A stretch of DNA of 46,922 nt from Planctomycetota bacterium (GCA_020060765.1 JAGUZQ010000014.1:1-46922); one strand, 5' to 3'. Shown: positions 33,534 through 42,345, numbered from the stretch's first letter. Notes: generated by a model from the letters alone, not told the origin. Program-made: numbers and translations.

Positions 33534-34664
33534 CTATAGCTGTTCTATCCCTACCAAATCTCTGATTCTGTTTTCTGCGTTGATACCGGAGGGAGAGTTT
33601 TCGCGTAGTTCCCGCAATATTCCGCATATTCTGCGGGCTTCCTCCTCGGTCTTGGCATGGGCATGGATCACTACTCGCGCCTCAGCCGGATACTGCGCCA
33701 ACCAGGTTTCAGGCGCTCCTTCCGGATTCCAGCCATAGTGCATCTGCGCAAATTTCCCGCCAAAAAATGGATAAGCCCGTTTGGCATAATCTTCCGGCTT
33801 GCGGGTGGGAGGGTTGCAGAGATTGAGCAGTCGCAGTCCTGGCACCTTGGCGAAATTCTTCCACTGATGACCGGCGTCGGCACAGCAATGCATGCCAATG
33901 CCACCGTAGCGTTGTGACAGCCTCGCAAGTTCCTCCGCAAAAAATTCCTGGAAGATATCGGAGCTGACCGCGCCCACTTCGTCCTCCGAGAGAGTCAGCC
34001 CGCCCGGCATGAAATAATCTGGATAATGCGCCACGAATTCTTTTCCGTAACGCCGGAACCACTCGTCCAGAAAGGAAACGAGCAGAGTCGCAACCTTTTG
34101 CGCCAGAGTTTTTACCGCTTCTGGCTCCTCGTAAAGGGAGGGAAAGAAATCTTCTTTGTTCCAGATCAGGGCGGCGATATCCATCGGACTTTGCACATCC
34201 ACCATTCTCATCGCCGCATCCGCGCCGCCGCGTCGCTGTAATTCGTCTGCGATGTCGAAGAGATAGGCCAGCGAAGAGCTTTCCAACGCAGGCGTTTTCA
34301 GAGCATCGGCTTCTTCCGCAGTGCAGACGCAGGCTCGGGCATAAGGATTGGTATCGCCCGGACGTTCGATCTCGCAACCGAAAGCCTCGGCGAAAATTTC
34401 CGTGCCGGTAAGATTGTCCAGATAGGGCACGAGGTCGTCGTGCAGCCAGGTTGCGCGGCGGCGCAGCCATTCGTATTTTTCCCAGGCCCATTCGATTCGT
34501 TCCTGTACGCGGTCGGGCCAGAGCGGGGGGCGCGGAGGCAGCGGTTCGGAGGGATTTTCCACATCTACCAGAAAAAGAAATCCCGGTACGGCATCGGGGC
34601 GCAGAAATGAACGCCAGCGTTCTTTCCTTTGGCATATTTCCCGGCCGAGATCGAATGCTGTCAT
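33534..34664 (-). CDS. Uroporphyrinogen-decarboxylase-fold protein (URO-D/MtaA-like)
   Basis: This 376-residue soluble protein resembles the URO-D superfamily group expanded in Lentisphaerota and related anaerobes, distinct from haem-pathway HemE. Relatives include corrinoid methyltransferases (MtaA, CmuA). The C-terminal half has GIGMHCCADAGHQWKNFAKVPGL, with an H-C-C pair that could bind zinc in a methyltransferase, and then LLNLCNPPTRKPEDYAKR. Segments FGCEIERPGDTNPYA and MRMVDVQSPMDIAALIWN also fit. AGGAGGA lies 5 bases before the ATG, a strong site. It is divergent from an AraC regulator, which probably controls it. Methyl-transfer function is inference; no corrinoid-protein gene is in the window. 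Confidence 0.75.
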   Translation of the reverse strand: MTAFDLGREICQRKERWRSFLRPDAVPGFLFLVDVENPSEPLPPRPPLWPDRVQERIEWAWEKYEWLRRRATWLHDDLVPYLDNLTGTEIFAEAFGCEIERPGDTNPYARACVCTAEEADALKTPALESSSLAYLFDIADELQRRGGADAAMRMVDVQSPMDIAALIWNKEDFFPSLYEEPEAVKTLAQKVATLLVSFLDEWFRRYGKEFVAHYPDYFMPGGLTLSEDEVGAVSSDIFQEFFAEELARLSQRYGGIGMHCCADAGHQWKNFAKVPGLRLLNLCNPPTRKPEDYAKRAYPFFGGKFAQMHYGWNPEGAPETWLAQYPAEARVVIHAHAKTEEEARRICGILRELRENSPSGINAENRIRDLVGIEQL

Positions 34665-34714
34665 GGTTTCCTCCTGATAATAGTTAAAAATGATATTAAC
34701 ATTGAGCTTGCATA

Positions 34715-34744
34715 TTGACTATACATTGGCAATTATGCTATACA
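34715..34744 (+). promoter_or_regulatory. Promoter of the AraC-family gene, with tandem 12-bp repeats
   Basis: TTGACT (34715-34720) and TATACA (34739-34744) are 18 bp apart. TATACATTGGCA (34720-34731) and TATACAATGGCA (34739-34750) are direct repeats with one mismatch, 19 bp apart. Weaker copies around CATTG occur at 34696-34707 and 34760-34771. Tandem direct repeats about two turns apart are the usual site form for AraC-family proteins, so autoregulation and control of the divergent URO-D gene are likely. Confidence 0.55.
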
Positions 34745-34791
34745 ATGGCAGGATTGAGCATTTCATTGTCAAAAATGATCACGGGCGAAAG

Positions 34792-35604
34792 ATGGGATAT
34801 TTTGACGACATCCAGTTTATCGCGGGCGATGTCATACCTACTTGTCGGTCAGTGCTGGACCAGCGGTTTCCCGGCACTTGTTCCCTCGAATTCCTGCGGT
34901 CTGGATGCATGTCCCACGGGATCGACCAGGCTCCGCCGGTGATTTTGAAGGAGCCTGCCGTATTCTGGCATCATCCGCGTCATTCCTATCAGTACGGGGC
35001 TGTCGACGATAAGGGCTGGCATCATCACTGGGTGTTGATGAAAGGCGAACGGGCGCGTCGGTTTGTGGAAGAAGGCTTATGCCCTCTTTCCAAAGCGGGA
35101 TTTGTCCCGGTTCGGCGTGCGTCCGTCGTCGCTGATCTGATGTGCGCTCTGATCAAATCGGCAAAGGCCGGAGCGGCTGAGGCGCAGGGAGAGCGCGTTG
35201 TCCTGTTGGAGAGAATACTTTGCGTCTTGCAGCAGGATATCCGCGCAGGCTCATCTCCAGCCAGACACCGGGCGGAAATCGATAAAGTCGTTCGCAGGAT
35301 AGACAAAGATCCGTTTGGCTACAATTCCCCGGAATATCTCGCGGCTGAAGCGCATCTGTCGTACAGCCAGTTCCGCCGCCTTTTTCGCGCGCAGGTTGGT
35401 TATTCCCCGCATTCGTATGTGTTGCTGGCTCGAATGCGAAAGGCGGGGCTGGCACTGGAAAAAACTGATCGTCAGGTGAAAGATATTGCCGCTTCTTTCG
35501 GATATGAAGACCCGGCTCAATTCTGCAAGGTTTTCAAATCTAAAATCGGGCTTTCCCCCGAAAGCTATCGCCGGGCATTTCCTGTCGATATTGTCTCTAC
35601 TTGA
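34792..35604 (+). CDS. AraC-family transcriptional regulator
   Basis: This 270-residue regulator has an N-terminal cupin-like ligand domain with a His cluster (FWHHPRHSYQYG, KGWHHHWVLM) and a C-terminal pair of helix-turn-helices (about 170-265: YLAAEAHLSYSQFRRLFRAQVGYSPHSYV, then VKDIAASFGYEDPAQFCKVFKSKIGLSPESYRR). The second HTH carries the classic AraC signature. I start it at 34792 (MGYFDD) because upstream in-frame ATGs at 34690 and 34735 lie within the promoter and repeats. Family members usually sense small carbon compounds and bind tandem direct repeats, here found at 34720-34750. Probable target: itself and the divergent URO-D-like gene. Confidence 0.88.
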   Translation: MGYFDDIQFIAGDVIPTCRSVLDQRFPGTCSLEFLRSGCMSHGIDQAPPVILKEPAVFWHHPRHSYQYGAVDDKGWHHHWVLMKGERARRFVEEGLCPLSKAGFVPVRRASVVADLMCALIKSAKAGAAEAQGERVVLLERILCVLQQDIRAGSSPARHRAEIDKVVRRIDKDPFGYNSPEYLAAEAHLSYSQFRRLFRAQVGYSPHSYVLLARMRKAGLALEKTDRQVKDIAASFGYEDPAQFCKVFKSKIGLSPESYRRAFPVDIVST

Positions 35605-35676
35605 AATACTTGCACTGTTCTGTGAGGGTTGTGCCAAGTGGAGAAATTAGCGAATTTCGAAAATCTATCGAAATGT

Positions 35677-35697
35677 CATTCCCGCGTAGGCGGGGAA
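35677..35697. repeat. REP-like hairpin, plus a GGGG-AAAA-CCCC hairpin
   Basis: CATTCCCGCGTAGGCGGGGAA at 35677-35697 folds TTCCCGC on GCGGGGAA with one bulge. The same CATTCCCGC word occurs in the terminator at 14949-14957, and this type of dispersed hairpin is common between genes in many bacteria. Just beyond it TGGGG-AAAA-CCCCA (35723-35736) forms a second stem. Otherwise 35605-35805 holds nothing coding. Both convergent flanking genes end here. Confidence 0.5.
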
Positions 35698-35805
35698 AAC
35701 TTTATAAGGAAGAGATTCTTGTTGGGGAAAACCCCATGACCAAATTTTTCCAACCAGCCGTCCGGCATTGGCAGGATCAAGCTTGCCAGAGCAGAAGGTC
35801 ATGTT

Positions 35806-36810
35806 TTATTGCACGCGCAAAGTGTAAATTTTTATTTTGCGGTCAAGGGTAGGCCGGGATATCTGTAAAATTTCGCTTGCCCGTTTTTTATTCCCGCGCG
35901 TGTAATCCAGAACCTGCTGGATGTGGCGTTTTTCAATCGCCGCCAGAGCGAAGGCTTCCTCGGGGCTGCTTCCCATTTCACCTTCAGTCGGCACTTCCAC
36001 CCGCATCCCCAGGTCTTCCAGCCACAGCAACTCGCCTTTTGCCACTGTCATCGCGCGCTTGATCAGGCTTTTCAGTTCGCGGATATTGCCGGTGAAGTCG
36101 TAACGCATGAGGTAATCGAGTGCGATTTGGCTGATACTTTCGACATGCTTATTGAACTTCTGGTTGCATTCCTGCACCATGTTTTCAATCAATTGCTTGA
36201 TATCTTCCCGGCGTTGGCGTAGAGGCGGAACCTGCAGGGTTATTTCATTTAAACGATAAAACAGATCCTCACGGAAGCGCCCTTCGGCTACCATGGCCGG
36301 CAGATCACGGTTAGTGATGGCGATAATCCGTACATCGGCACGCAAGGTCTGCTCGCCGCCGACGCGCTCGAACTGGCCGTATTCGACTGCCCGCAGGACT
36401 TTGGCCTGGGCGATCTGGCTCATTTCGCCGATTTCGTCCAGAATCAGGGTGCCGCCATCGGCGAGTTCGAATTTGCCGCGCCGGGTACGCTCCGCGCCGG
36501 TGAAAGCGCCGCGATCATGGCCGAAAAGCTCGCTTTCCAGCAGGTTTTCCGGTATTGCCGAGCAGTTCAGGGTCACGCAGGGAAACTCCGAACGAGTCGA
36601 AGCATTATGAATAGCCTGCGCGATGAGGTTTTTGCCAGTGCCGCTTTCGCCTAGGATCAGCACCGAAGCTGTGGTCTGGCTGGCGGCTTGCGCCAGTTCG
36701 ATGCAGCGCTGCATATCTTCGTTGCAGGACGCAAGGTGCTCGAAAGCAATCAATCCCTTGATGAATTTTCCGGGAATTGTGTGTGAATCTGCTTTACGGA
36801 AATCATCCAT
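35806..36810 (-). CDS. Sigma-54-dependent transcriptional activator without a receiver (PspF-like)
   Basis: This 334-residue AAA+ enhancer-binding protein activates RNA polymerase with sigma-54. It starts almost directly with the AAA+ domain: Walker A GESGTGKN (54-61), the sigma-54 contact loop GAFTGA (101-106), Walker B ILDEIGEM (123-130) and the sensor/arginine-finger region ([25 protein letters not shown]). A C-terminal Fis-type HTH (about 290-330, [29 protein letters not shown] in parts) binds enhancers. It lacks any sensory or receiver domain. PspF, which has the same build, is controlled by a separate inhibitor; none is recognised here. GGAGGA lies 6 bases before the ATG. The sigma-54-like site at 36990 is upstream but in the opposite direction. 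Confidence 0.9.
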   Translation of the reverse strand: MDDFRKADSHTIPGKFIKGLIAFEHLASCNEDMQRCIELAQAASQTTASVLILGESGTGKNLIAQAIHNASTRSEFPCVTLNCSAIPENLLESELFGHDRGAFTGAERTRRGKFELADGGTLILDEIGEMSQIAQAKVLRAVEYGQFERVGGEQTLRADVRIIAITNRDLPAMVAEGRFREDLFYRLNEITLQVPPLRQRREDIKQLIENMVQECNQKFNKHVESISQIALDYLMRYDFTGNIRELKSLIKRAMTVAKGELLWLEDLGMRVEVPTEGEMGSSPEEAFALAAIEKRHIQQVLDYTRGNKKRASEILQISRPTLDRKIKIYTLRVQ

Positions 36811-36989
36811 CTGGATCCTCCGGCAAAAGATTATTTACACATTAACTATTTTTATCTTTTAATTATAATTCATTTACATGGTAACGTCAAGTTGTTTTTG
36901 TCTATTAATTACCATTGTTGTTCAATTATTCACAGGCTGGTGATTTTATTACAATAGTTGTCCCTGAAAAAGTCCCTTACGTTGCACGG

Positions 36990-37004
36990 GGGCAGGAAAT
37001 TTGC
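36990..37004 (+). promoter_or_regulatory. Candidate sigma-54 (-24/-12) promoter
   Basis: GGGCAG-GAAAT-TTGC keeps the invariant GG (36991-36992) and GC (37003-37004) at the correct 12-bp offset, with the TTGC -12 core intact and two -24 mismatches. It points toward 37.0-37.2 kb, where only a remnant frame (about 37016-37182) is seen. The gap 36811-37178 is otherwise without a convincing gene. Low confidence. Confidence 0.25.
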
Positions 37005-37178
37005 GCCTGTCGGGAAGCTAGCATCCTTATGTGACCTGCCCTACGAATTGCGGAAAGCTGAGTTAGGGAATGATGCCGCCTTTTACTTTTCTTCACAAAC
37101 CCCGAAATCAACCGGGTACATGTATTCAAACGCCGCGCGATCTGGGTTTAGGTTCGGGGCTGTCCGTAAAAGTCTGGT

Positions 37179-38159
37179 TTAGGCAGAGCCGCGAAGGTGA
37201 ATTACTGGGGGGATAATACAAGAGGAAATTTCTGTGTTTTCACGAATATGTGAGAGAATCATCTCTGCGCAAGCGGTGCCGCATGCATCAGACATCTGGT
37301 CAAATGTTGTCAGGGAAGGGTGTATATATTCGGACAACTCGATATTATCAGCGCCGGTTACCATAATATCCTCGGGTATGCGGACACCTTTGCGCGATAA
37401 TTCAGAAATTACACCTATAGCGGTTTTGTCATTGGCGCAAATCACGGCATCTGGTCGCCATGACAGAATATCGCCCACGATCTGTACTCCGGCCTGCAAA
37501 GTGAAATCCCCTGAGGTAACGCGATAATCATTTACTCCGACAGCGCAACGGAATGCTTCTTCTCGGCGAATTCCGATATCAACCAGAGTCCCACCTACAT
37601 AGAAGAATCGGCGAGCTCCCCGCTGTAAGCATTGGTTTACCATCGCCTGTATACCAACCTGATCATTACACGTTACTGAAGGAAAAGGGACTACCCGGTT
37701 TGAGGCGAGAATAAATGACTTCTTGTTTGCAGCTAATTCGTCAAGCCATTGGTGATTTCCGTAAATTCCCCAAATTATGAGAGCATCGACTTCGCGGCGC
37801 CTGAAAACAGACAGATACTGCTTTTTTTCTATAAACGCTTCATCTTGAACCAATAACAATACTCTATACCCGCTATTATTCAGCTGTTTGTAAACAGCGT
37901 TGCTGAACCGCGACAGGTTTTCGTCACTCAGACTCACGCTTCCGCCAGGGGTGAGCAGGCCGATAATACCGGTTTGTCGTGAAAAAAGACGCGAGGCATG
38001 CACATCTGGTTCGTAATCATTTTCCGCGCAGATACTTATGATTTTTTCACGCAACGTGTTGCCTACCCTGACATTACCATAATTCCCGGATAAAACCCGC
38101 GAAACCGTAGAGGGAGCACAACCTGCAAGTTTGGCAATTTTACGAACATTTAAAGACAT
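37179..38159 (-). CDS. LacI-family transcriptional repressor
   Basis: This 326-residue repressor has an N-terminal LacI HTH (3-24, VRKIAKLAGCAPSTVSRVLSG) with hinge helix, and a periplasmic-binding-protein-like ligand domain (about 60-320) with IIGLLTPGG, ALIIWGIYG, VTCNDQVG, and CANDKTAIGV, all at the expected places. GGAG precedes the ATG by 6-7 bases. It is divergent from the ADP-ribosylglycohydrolase-fold gene, with 139 bp between, and one 16-bp operator overlaps its own start site and the other that of the target operon. Likely an autoregulated repressor released by a sugar or nucleoside-like ligand produced or consumed by the adjacent enzymes. Confidence 0.92.
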   Translation of the reverse strand: MSLNVRKIAKLAGCAPSTVSRVLSGNYGNVRVGNTLREKIISICAENDYEPDVHASRLFSRQTGIIGLLTPGGSVSLSDENLSRFSNAVYKQLNNSGYRVLLLVQDEAFIEKKQYLSVFRRREVDALIIWGIYGNHQWLDELAANKKSFILASNRVVPFPSVTCNDQVGIQAMVNQCLQRGARRFFYVGGTLVDIGIRREEAFRCAVGVNDYRVTSGDFTLQAGVQIVGDILSWRPDAVICANDKTAIGVISELSRKGVRIPEDIMVTGADNIELSEYIHPSLTTFDQMSDACGTACAEMILSHIRENTEISSCIIPPVIHLRGSA

Positions 38160-38170
38160 TTTTTCTCCAT

Positions 38171-38186
38171 AAGCAACAAATGCTCA
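38171..38186. promoter_or_regulatory. Operator O1 (LacI site) over the lacI-side start
   Basis: AAGCAACAAATGCTCA at 38171-38186 differs from O2 by one base. It covers the predicted transcription start of the regulator gene (about 38184) and ends 12 bp before its ATG. The AGCA/TGCT half-sites give the quasi-palindrome expected for a LacI-family dimer. Confidence 0.75.
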
Positions 38187-38190
38187 GTGG

Positions 38191-38218
38191 AGTATAGTTT
38201 AAATTTGACAAATGTCAA
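38191..38218 (-). promoter_or_regulatory. Promoter of the LacI-family gene
   Basis: On the minus strand TTGACA (38213-38218) and TATACT (38191-38196) are 16 bp apart, an almost perfect sigma-70 promoter. Its -35 box is one arm of TTGACAAATGTCAA (38205-38218), shared with the opposite promoter. Confidence 0.75.
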
Positions 38219-38232
38219 CCATGGTGTATATT
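38205..38232 (+). promoter_or_regulatory. Promoter of the ADP-ribosylglycohydrolase-fold operon
   Basis: TTGACA (38205-38210) and TATATT (38227-38232) are 16 bp apart on the plus strand. The predicted start (about 38239) falls inside operator O2. The -35 box is the other arm of the 14-bp palindrome at 38205-38218. Confidence 0.78.
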
Positions 38233-38234
38233 TC

Positions 38235-38250
38235 AAGCAACAATTGCTCA
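38235..38250. promoter_or_regulatory. Operator O2 (LacI site) over the enzyme-side start
   Basis: AAGCAACAATTGCTCA at 38235-38250 has AGCAA and TTGCT as perfect half-sites around CAA. It covers the +1 of the plus-strand promoter. Its centre is 64 bp from that of O1, close to six helical turns, which would favour looping between the two. Confidence 0.78.
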
Positions 38251-38298
38251 CGTTTTCGGGCGTTCTTTTTTCCTCTGCCAAAATGACTTGGAGAATTT

Positions 38299-39702
38299 AT
38301 GCGATCACGTATTTTTGCCTGTTTTCAAGGAAAAAGCATTGGGGGTGCTGCCGGGATGCCTTTTGAGGGCAAGAAAAGTTTTTTACAGTTAAGCCCTGCG
38401 GATTGCCTTCCCGCCGAACCGGTGCCTAACGATGATTTAGACTTGCAACTGGTCTGGTTGCAGCATGTCAAAGAAGTCGGCGCCAAAATCTGCAATCTTG
38501 AACTGGGGCAGGCGTGGCTGGATCATATTGACGCGCATCCGGATGAATACGGCGTTGCCTTGTGGAACCTTAAGCGGGGTATCACACCTCCTTTGAGTGG
38601 CATTCATAACAATTTTTTCACGCACGGTATGGGAGCGGCGATACGTGCGGAAATCTGGGCGGCACTATGCGCAGGCAATCCTCTGGGAGCTGCATATTAC
38701 GCCTATCAGGATGCATCCGTGGATCACTACGGCGAAGGAGTCTATGCGGAAATGTTTATCGCCGCCGTGGAGGCGAAACTGTTCGCGAGTGAACAAAGCA
38801 TAAAATCGTTGCCGGGCGCGGTTCAGGTCGGTCTCTCAATTTTGCCTGCTGATTCCGTTTTGCGCAGGGCGATCCTTGACGTTCTGGCTTGGCATGAAGT
38901 AAAGGATTATGATAGCGCTCGTGATAGCGTCATGGAAAAATATGGCAGCCACAATTTTACAGATTGCATCATGAACTTGTGTTTCATTCTTGTCGGCCTG
39001 TTGTATGGGGAGGGTGATTTTGAAAAGAGCTTGCTGTTGACTATCAACTGCGGACAGGATACCGATTGCACTGCGGCTACCGTGGCCGCATGCCTTGGCA
39101 TAATGCTTGGAGAGAAAGGCATACCGCGGAAGTGGAAGAATTCGGTCGGAGAAGAGATTATCGTAGGCGATTACATCAAAGACATGTCGGCTCCGAACAC
39201 GCTTTCAAAACTGGTGGATGAAATCGAGTTTTGCCGCAATGCGGGGTTTAACGAAACCGCGCACGAAATCTCACTGCCGTTTAAACTGCCAGCAGTTGAA
39301 GATTTTTCAGACAATACTTCATGGCTGATAAACGGAAAAACATTCGTTGCCGAAGGAATCCTGCTTCCCCTTTCCCGCCATGAAAATACCAAAGGAGATA
39401 AATTGTTTCTTGAGACGGGGATACGCTATCCTGAATCAAAAGGAGCTCAGATGATGGTTTGTTCCGAAGGCATTTTTCGCGCGTACTTTGATGATGTGCT
39501 GCTTGGAACATGGGGAGAGCAGTCGGCGGTTGTACCCGCGTTCCATCGGGTGCGCGGAGGACGGGTATATAATATAAAAATGAACGCTGGCCAGCGGCAT
39601 GCGATCAAGATAGAACTATTCCCGACAGCAGAGGTACCTGATGTAATAGTGGCTTTTGCCGATATGGATAACCGCCACTTGGTTGATTTGAGGTATGTTT
39701 AA
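38299..39702 (+). CDS. ADP-ribosylglycohydrolase-fold protein
   Basis: This 467-residue protein has an N-terminal ADP-ribosylglycohydrolase (ARH/DraG) fold (about 1-310) and an extra C-terminal beta-rich domain (about 335-467). The dinuclear-metal pattern is visible: GKSIGGAAGMPFEG (11-24), the acidic cluster PNDDLDLQ (43-50), and GQDTDCTAATVAACLG near residue 253, corresponding to the DxD-T metal site of the family. Classic members remove ADP-ribose from proteins; other members act on other N- or O-glycosidic ribosides or sugars. Here a LacI repressor and a glycoside-hydrolase-like partner suggest a catabolic glycosidase instead of signalling. GGAGAA precedes the ATG. There is no signal peptide. 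Confidence 0.85.
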   Translation: MRSRIFACFQGKSIGGAAGMPFEGKKSFLQLSPADCLPAEPVPNDDLDLQLVWLQHVKEVGAKICNLELGQAWLDHIDAHPDEYGVALWNLKRGITPPLSGIHNNFFTHGMGAAIRAEIWAALCAGNPLGAAYYAYQDASVDHYGEGVYAEMFIAAVEAKLFASEQSIKSLPGAVQVGLSILPADSVLRRAILDVLAWHEVKDYDSARDSVMEKYGSHNFTDCIMNLCFILVGLLYGEGDFEKSLLLTINCGQDTDCTAATVAACLGIMLGEKGIPRKWKNSVGEEIIVGDYIKDMSAPNTLSKLVDEIEFCRNAGFNETAHEISLPFKLPAVEDFSDNTSWLINGKTFVAEGILLPLSRHENTKGDKLFLETGIRYPESKGAQMMVCSEGIFRAYFDDVLLGTWGEQSAVVPAFHRVRGGRVYNIKMNAGQRHAIKIELFPTAEVPDVIVAFADMDNRHLVDLRYV

Positions 39703-39784
39703 TCGCTGCCCAAGTTTCAGGCAGTATCAAGTTTGTGTATGGTAACCGTAAATCTGTGAAAGGGTGTGTGAAAGAGGAATAACT

Positions 39785-42241
39785 ATGAACCCAGCAATCG
39801 ACTATTACGAAAAGATTGTAAGCCGGATAAATATCAGGGCTGACGAATTTGCCGGTGGAGAAGACTATCGGAATTTCAAGCACAAAGACTGCATCCATTC
39901 TTTCACAACAGCCTTCGGATTGCCAGAGCAACGTTTCGCCTGCGTGTGCTCCGACATGGTTTACGCAGATTTCAACCCCGGGCGTTGGAAAAACACGCCA
40001 GATCTCAGAAGCAGATTTCTGCTGAAGCTGGTCGCGAGTTGGGAAGATTGGAAGAAATATGTGCATCCTGTTGTTATCAGGCTAAATGGACATGACATCA
40101 ACAACGGGCCGCTATTTCTTGAAAACGTCTGCCGAGGCTGGCCTTCATTATATTTTCCGATTCCTCTTTTGGCGCTTACGCATGGTGATAACCGGCTTGA
40201 AATTCTAAATCGCTCAAGCGGGGAAAACAAATTACTGATCCAACATGCGCAAATACTCAGACAAGTTGATTGTCTGAATTTTTCCGTCGAGTTCTGCCCG
40301 GAATTTGCCCGTTGTGGGCGTGGATTTGCAATCGGCCTGACACTGCTTCGAGATTATCCGAAAATTAATGTCGAATATCCTAAAAACATTTTGAAACTGA
40401 CTTCCCGGGAAGGCGCTATTTTCAACTTTGTCGCCATAAAACCCGCTAAAAACGTGGAGTTGAAATTCAGCACCAAAGATTCCGCTTGCAGTTGCAACAT
40501 AGGCGAAATATATTCGGCACCGACTTCGGGAGAGGTGCTCGTTGGCGCTGATGGGGACGACGTTCGGTTGGACGAACTTGACCGCATGCTGCCACATTTC
40601 ATTAATACACGAATCGGTAATTTTTTCTCGTTCCGTGCGGGGGAGAAACGAACCTTTGCGCCTGAATATCCGCCAGAGCCTGCAGATTGGCGCAGATGGG
40701 TTAGTCTTTGCCGACAAAACGGATTGCGGTTTCAATTTGCCGGAATCCCTCCCCGCATCACGGGAAAAGACCTGGTGCGCTGGGGTGGCGCCGATTTTAC
40801 CGGAATTCAGTTTCATGAACCCTATCTCGCATTCCAGCCTCTTCATGGAGGTCTTCACCAGTATGTTAAGAATGCCAAGAACCTGCAGGAAGCCAAGGAC
40901 GGTTATTTGCGTATTCTCAACGAAATCATCGAGCAACTTCGCAGCGAAGGCAAAAAAGCTATCTCCGGCGACCCGTCATTGCTTTCTGTCTACATGCGCG
41001 AAACGGCTGTGGACACGATTGTTTGCGAACCTGTAAGCAATGCGGATTTGCTGCTCGGAGCGGTGCGCGGCACCGGCAAGAAGTTTGGCGCGCATATTGC
41101 GTTGGATTGGTATATGGGGTTTCCGCACAACGAAGACACTCTCCGACGGTTTGCCCTGCTGTTGCAACTCTGTTACGCCTATGGGGGAGAGCGTATTTAC
41201 GTGGAAAGCGCGCTTTTTCAGACTAATGCCAATGATCGCAACGACTGGGAAGAATCTTTTTGCAGCGGTGCGCGGAATGTGCTGCGGAATTTTTACCGCA
41301 TGACCTGCGCCGAAGAGAGGAAGGGGCGTCCGCAGGTCAATCTGGCGTTGATCTATGGAAACCTGGAATCCATGTTCTGGCCACACGACGATAGAAGTCC
41401 CGAGTTGATCGATGTGGAGGATTGGGATCGACTGGTTTGGGGAAAGTGGCGTGAAAGCAACTACAGATGGATGTGGAAAGCTGCGGAAGCCTGGCTGCCG
41501 CCGGTAGATTTTGCCGATCGTGGCAAAAACACATCGCTGGTGAAGATGTTCAGCGGAACTCCCTGCGGGCCGGTCGATGTAGTCTCCCCCATGGCGGATT
41601 TGAATTCGTATCGCGCAATCGCGTTTCTTGGCTGGAATACGATGACGCAGGAAATTTACGATCGTCTTTTGGCGTATGTCAGACAGGGCGGTATCGTTTT
41701 CCTGTGCGGGTGTCACTTGAATACAAGAAATGACCTGCGCAAACAGCCCGACCTGATAAACGGCGGAAAAGTTAGTGATCTGATAGGTGCCGACATTGCC
41801 GGTGCCGGTAAAATGATCGGCGGTGTTAGAAGCTGCAAACTGGAAAACATTACTTCCCGGCAAGTAGATTCGCTTTTATACGTAAACAGCCTCGGGAAAG
41901 GAAAAGTATATTTCCTTAGTTACTTTGATTATGCGAGCAACCCAGGCGACACCGCCCTTCCCCGCGAAGTTTTGGAAAGAATCGGATCGGAAATCTGCGA
42001 AAGCGATGATGTGCGAATCAAAACAAAAAAACGCGGTATCATAAACTATAACATCTGGGCCGACGGGCCGAATAGATGGGTGTATCTGGCAAATGTAGAC
42101 TGGGATAATCCGGGTACTAGTGCAGTAACAATACATTATAAATCGCAATCAGTATCGACCAGGATTCGTGGTGGACAAATGCAGGTAATCGAATTCCTGA
42201 AAAATCGCGCCCCTTTAGCGCGAGAACTTGCCCGCTGGTGA
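39785..42241 (+). CDS. Glycoside-hydrolase-like protein with a GATase-like domain, function unknown
   Basis: I do not recognise a named family for this 818-residue cytosolic protein. The layout is beta-rich N-terminal region (about 1-290), then a TIM-barrel-like stretch (about 300-560; WRRWVSLCRQNGLRFQFAGIPP, GADFTGIQFHEPYLAF, FGAHIALDWYMGFPHNED), then a Rossmann/class-I-GATase-like segment (about 600-680; YRAIAFLGWNTMTQEIYDRL and YVRQGGIVFLCGCHLN). A small beta domain ends it. Barrel plus GATase-like domain is the plan of GH42-type and related beta-galactosidases, where the latter domain trimerises. Acidic residues such as E in QFHEPYL and E in YVESALF are candidate catalysts. AGGAAT precedes the ATG. 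It is the second gene of the LacI-controlled operon. Confidence 0.7.
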   Translation: MNPAIDYYEKIVSRINIRADEFAGGEDYRNFKHKDCIHSFTTAFGLPEQRFACVCSDMVYADFNPGRWKNTPDLRSRFLLKLVASWEDWKKYVHPVVIRLNGHDINNGPLFLENVCRGWPSLYFPIPLLALTHGDNRLEILNRSSGENKLLIQHAQILRQVDCLNFSVEFCPEFARCGRGFAIGLTLLRDYPKINVEYPKNILKLTSREGAIFNFVAIKPAKNVELKFSTKDSACSCNIGEIYSAPTSGEVLVGADGDDVRLDELDRMLPHFINTRIGNFFSFRAGEKRTFAPEYPPEPADWRRWVSLCRQNGLRFQFAGIPPRITGKDLVRWGGADFTGIQFHEPYLAFQPLHGGLHQYVKNAKNLQEAKDGYLRILNEIIEQLRSEGKKAISGDPSLLSVYMRETAVDTIVCEPVSNADLLLGAVRGTGKKFGAHIALDWYMGFPHNEDTLRRFALLLQLCYAYGGERIYVESALFQTNANDRNDWEESFCSGARNVLRNFYRMTCAEERKGRPQVNLALIYGNLESMFWPHDDRSPELIDVEDWDRLVWGKWRESNYRWMWKAAEAWLPPVDFADRGKNTSLVKMFSGTPCGPVDVVSPMADLNSYRAIAFLGWNTMTQEIYDRLLAYVRQGGIVFLCGCHLNTRNDLRKQPDLINGGKVSDLIGADIAGAGKMIGGVRSCKLENITSRQVDSLLYVNSLGKGKVYFLSYFDYASNPGDTALPREVLERIGSEICESDDVRIKTKKRGIINYNIWADGPNRWVYLANVDWDNPGTSAVTIHYKSQSVSTRIRGGQMQVIEFLKNRAPLARELARW

Positions 42242-42270
42242 GCACAATAGATTTTCAGCAGGAGGAAGTT

Positions 42271-42345
42271 ATGCGCAAGGGTTGCGAAGTCAAACTGACT
42301 CTCTGTTTTACGTCTTGCAACATATTGACAGTAAAACCATTATGA
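42271..42345 (+). CDS. Possible 24-residue peptide or truncated gene start
   Basis: A strong ribosome-binding site (AGGAGGA, 42260-42266) stands 4-5 bases before an ATG whose frame stops after 24 codons (MRKGCEVKLTLCFTSCNILT and so on). It lies 29 bp after the stop of the 818-residue gene and before the operon terminator. It may be a real small protein, or the 5' remnant of a third operon gene that has been lost. No family similarity is visible. Confidence 0.35.
   Translation: MRKGCEVKLTLCFTSCNILTVKPL

Noticed and set aside
35765..35790. TGGCA/TGCCA pair read as a sigma-54 promoter
   Set aside because: The GG and GC are at the wrong distance; it is just a short inverted repeat between convergent genes.
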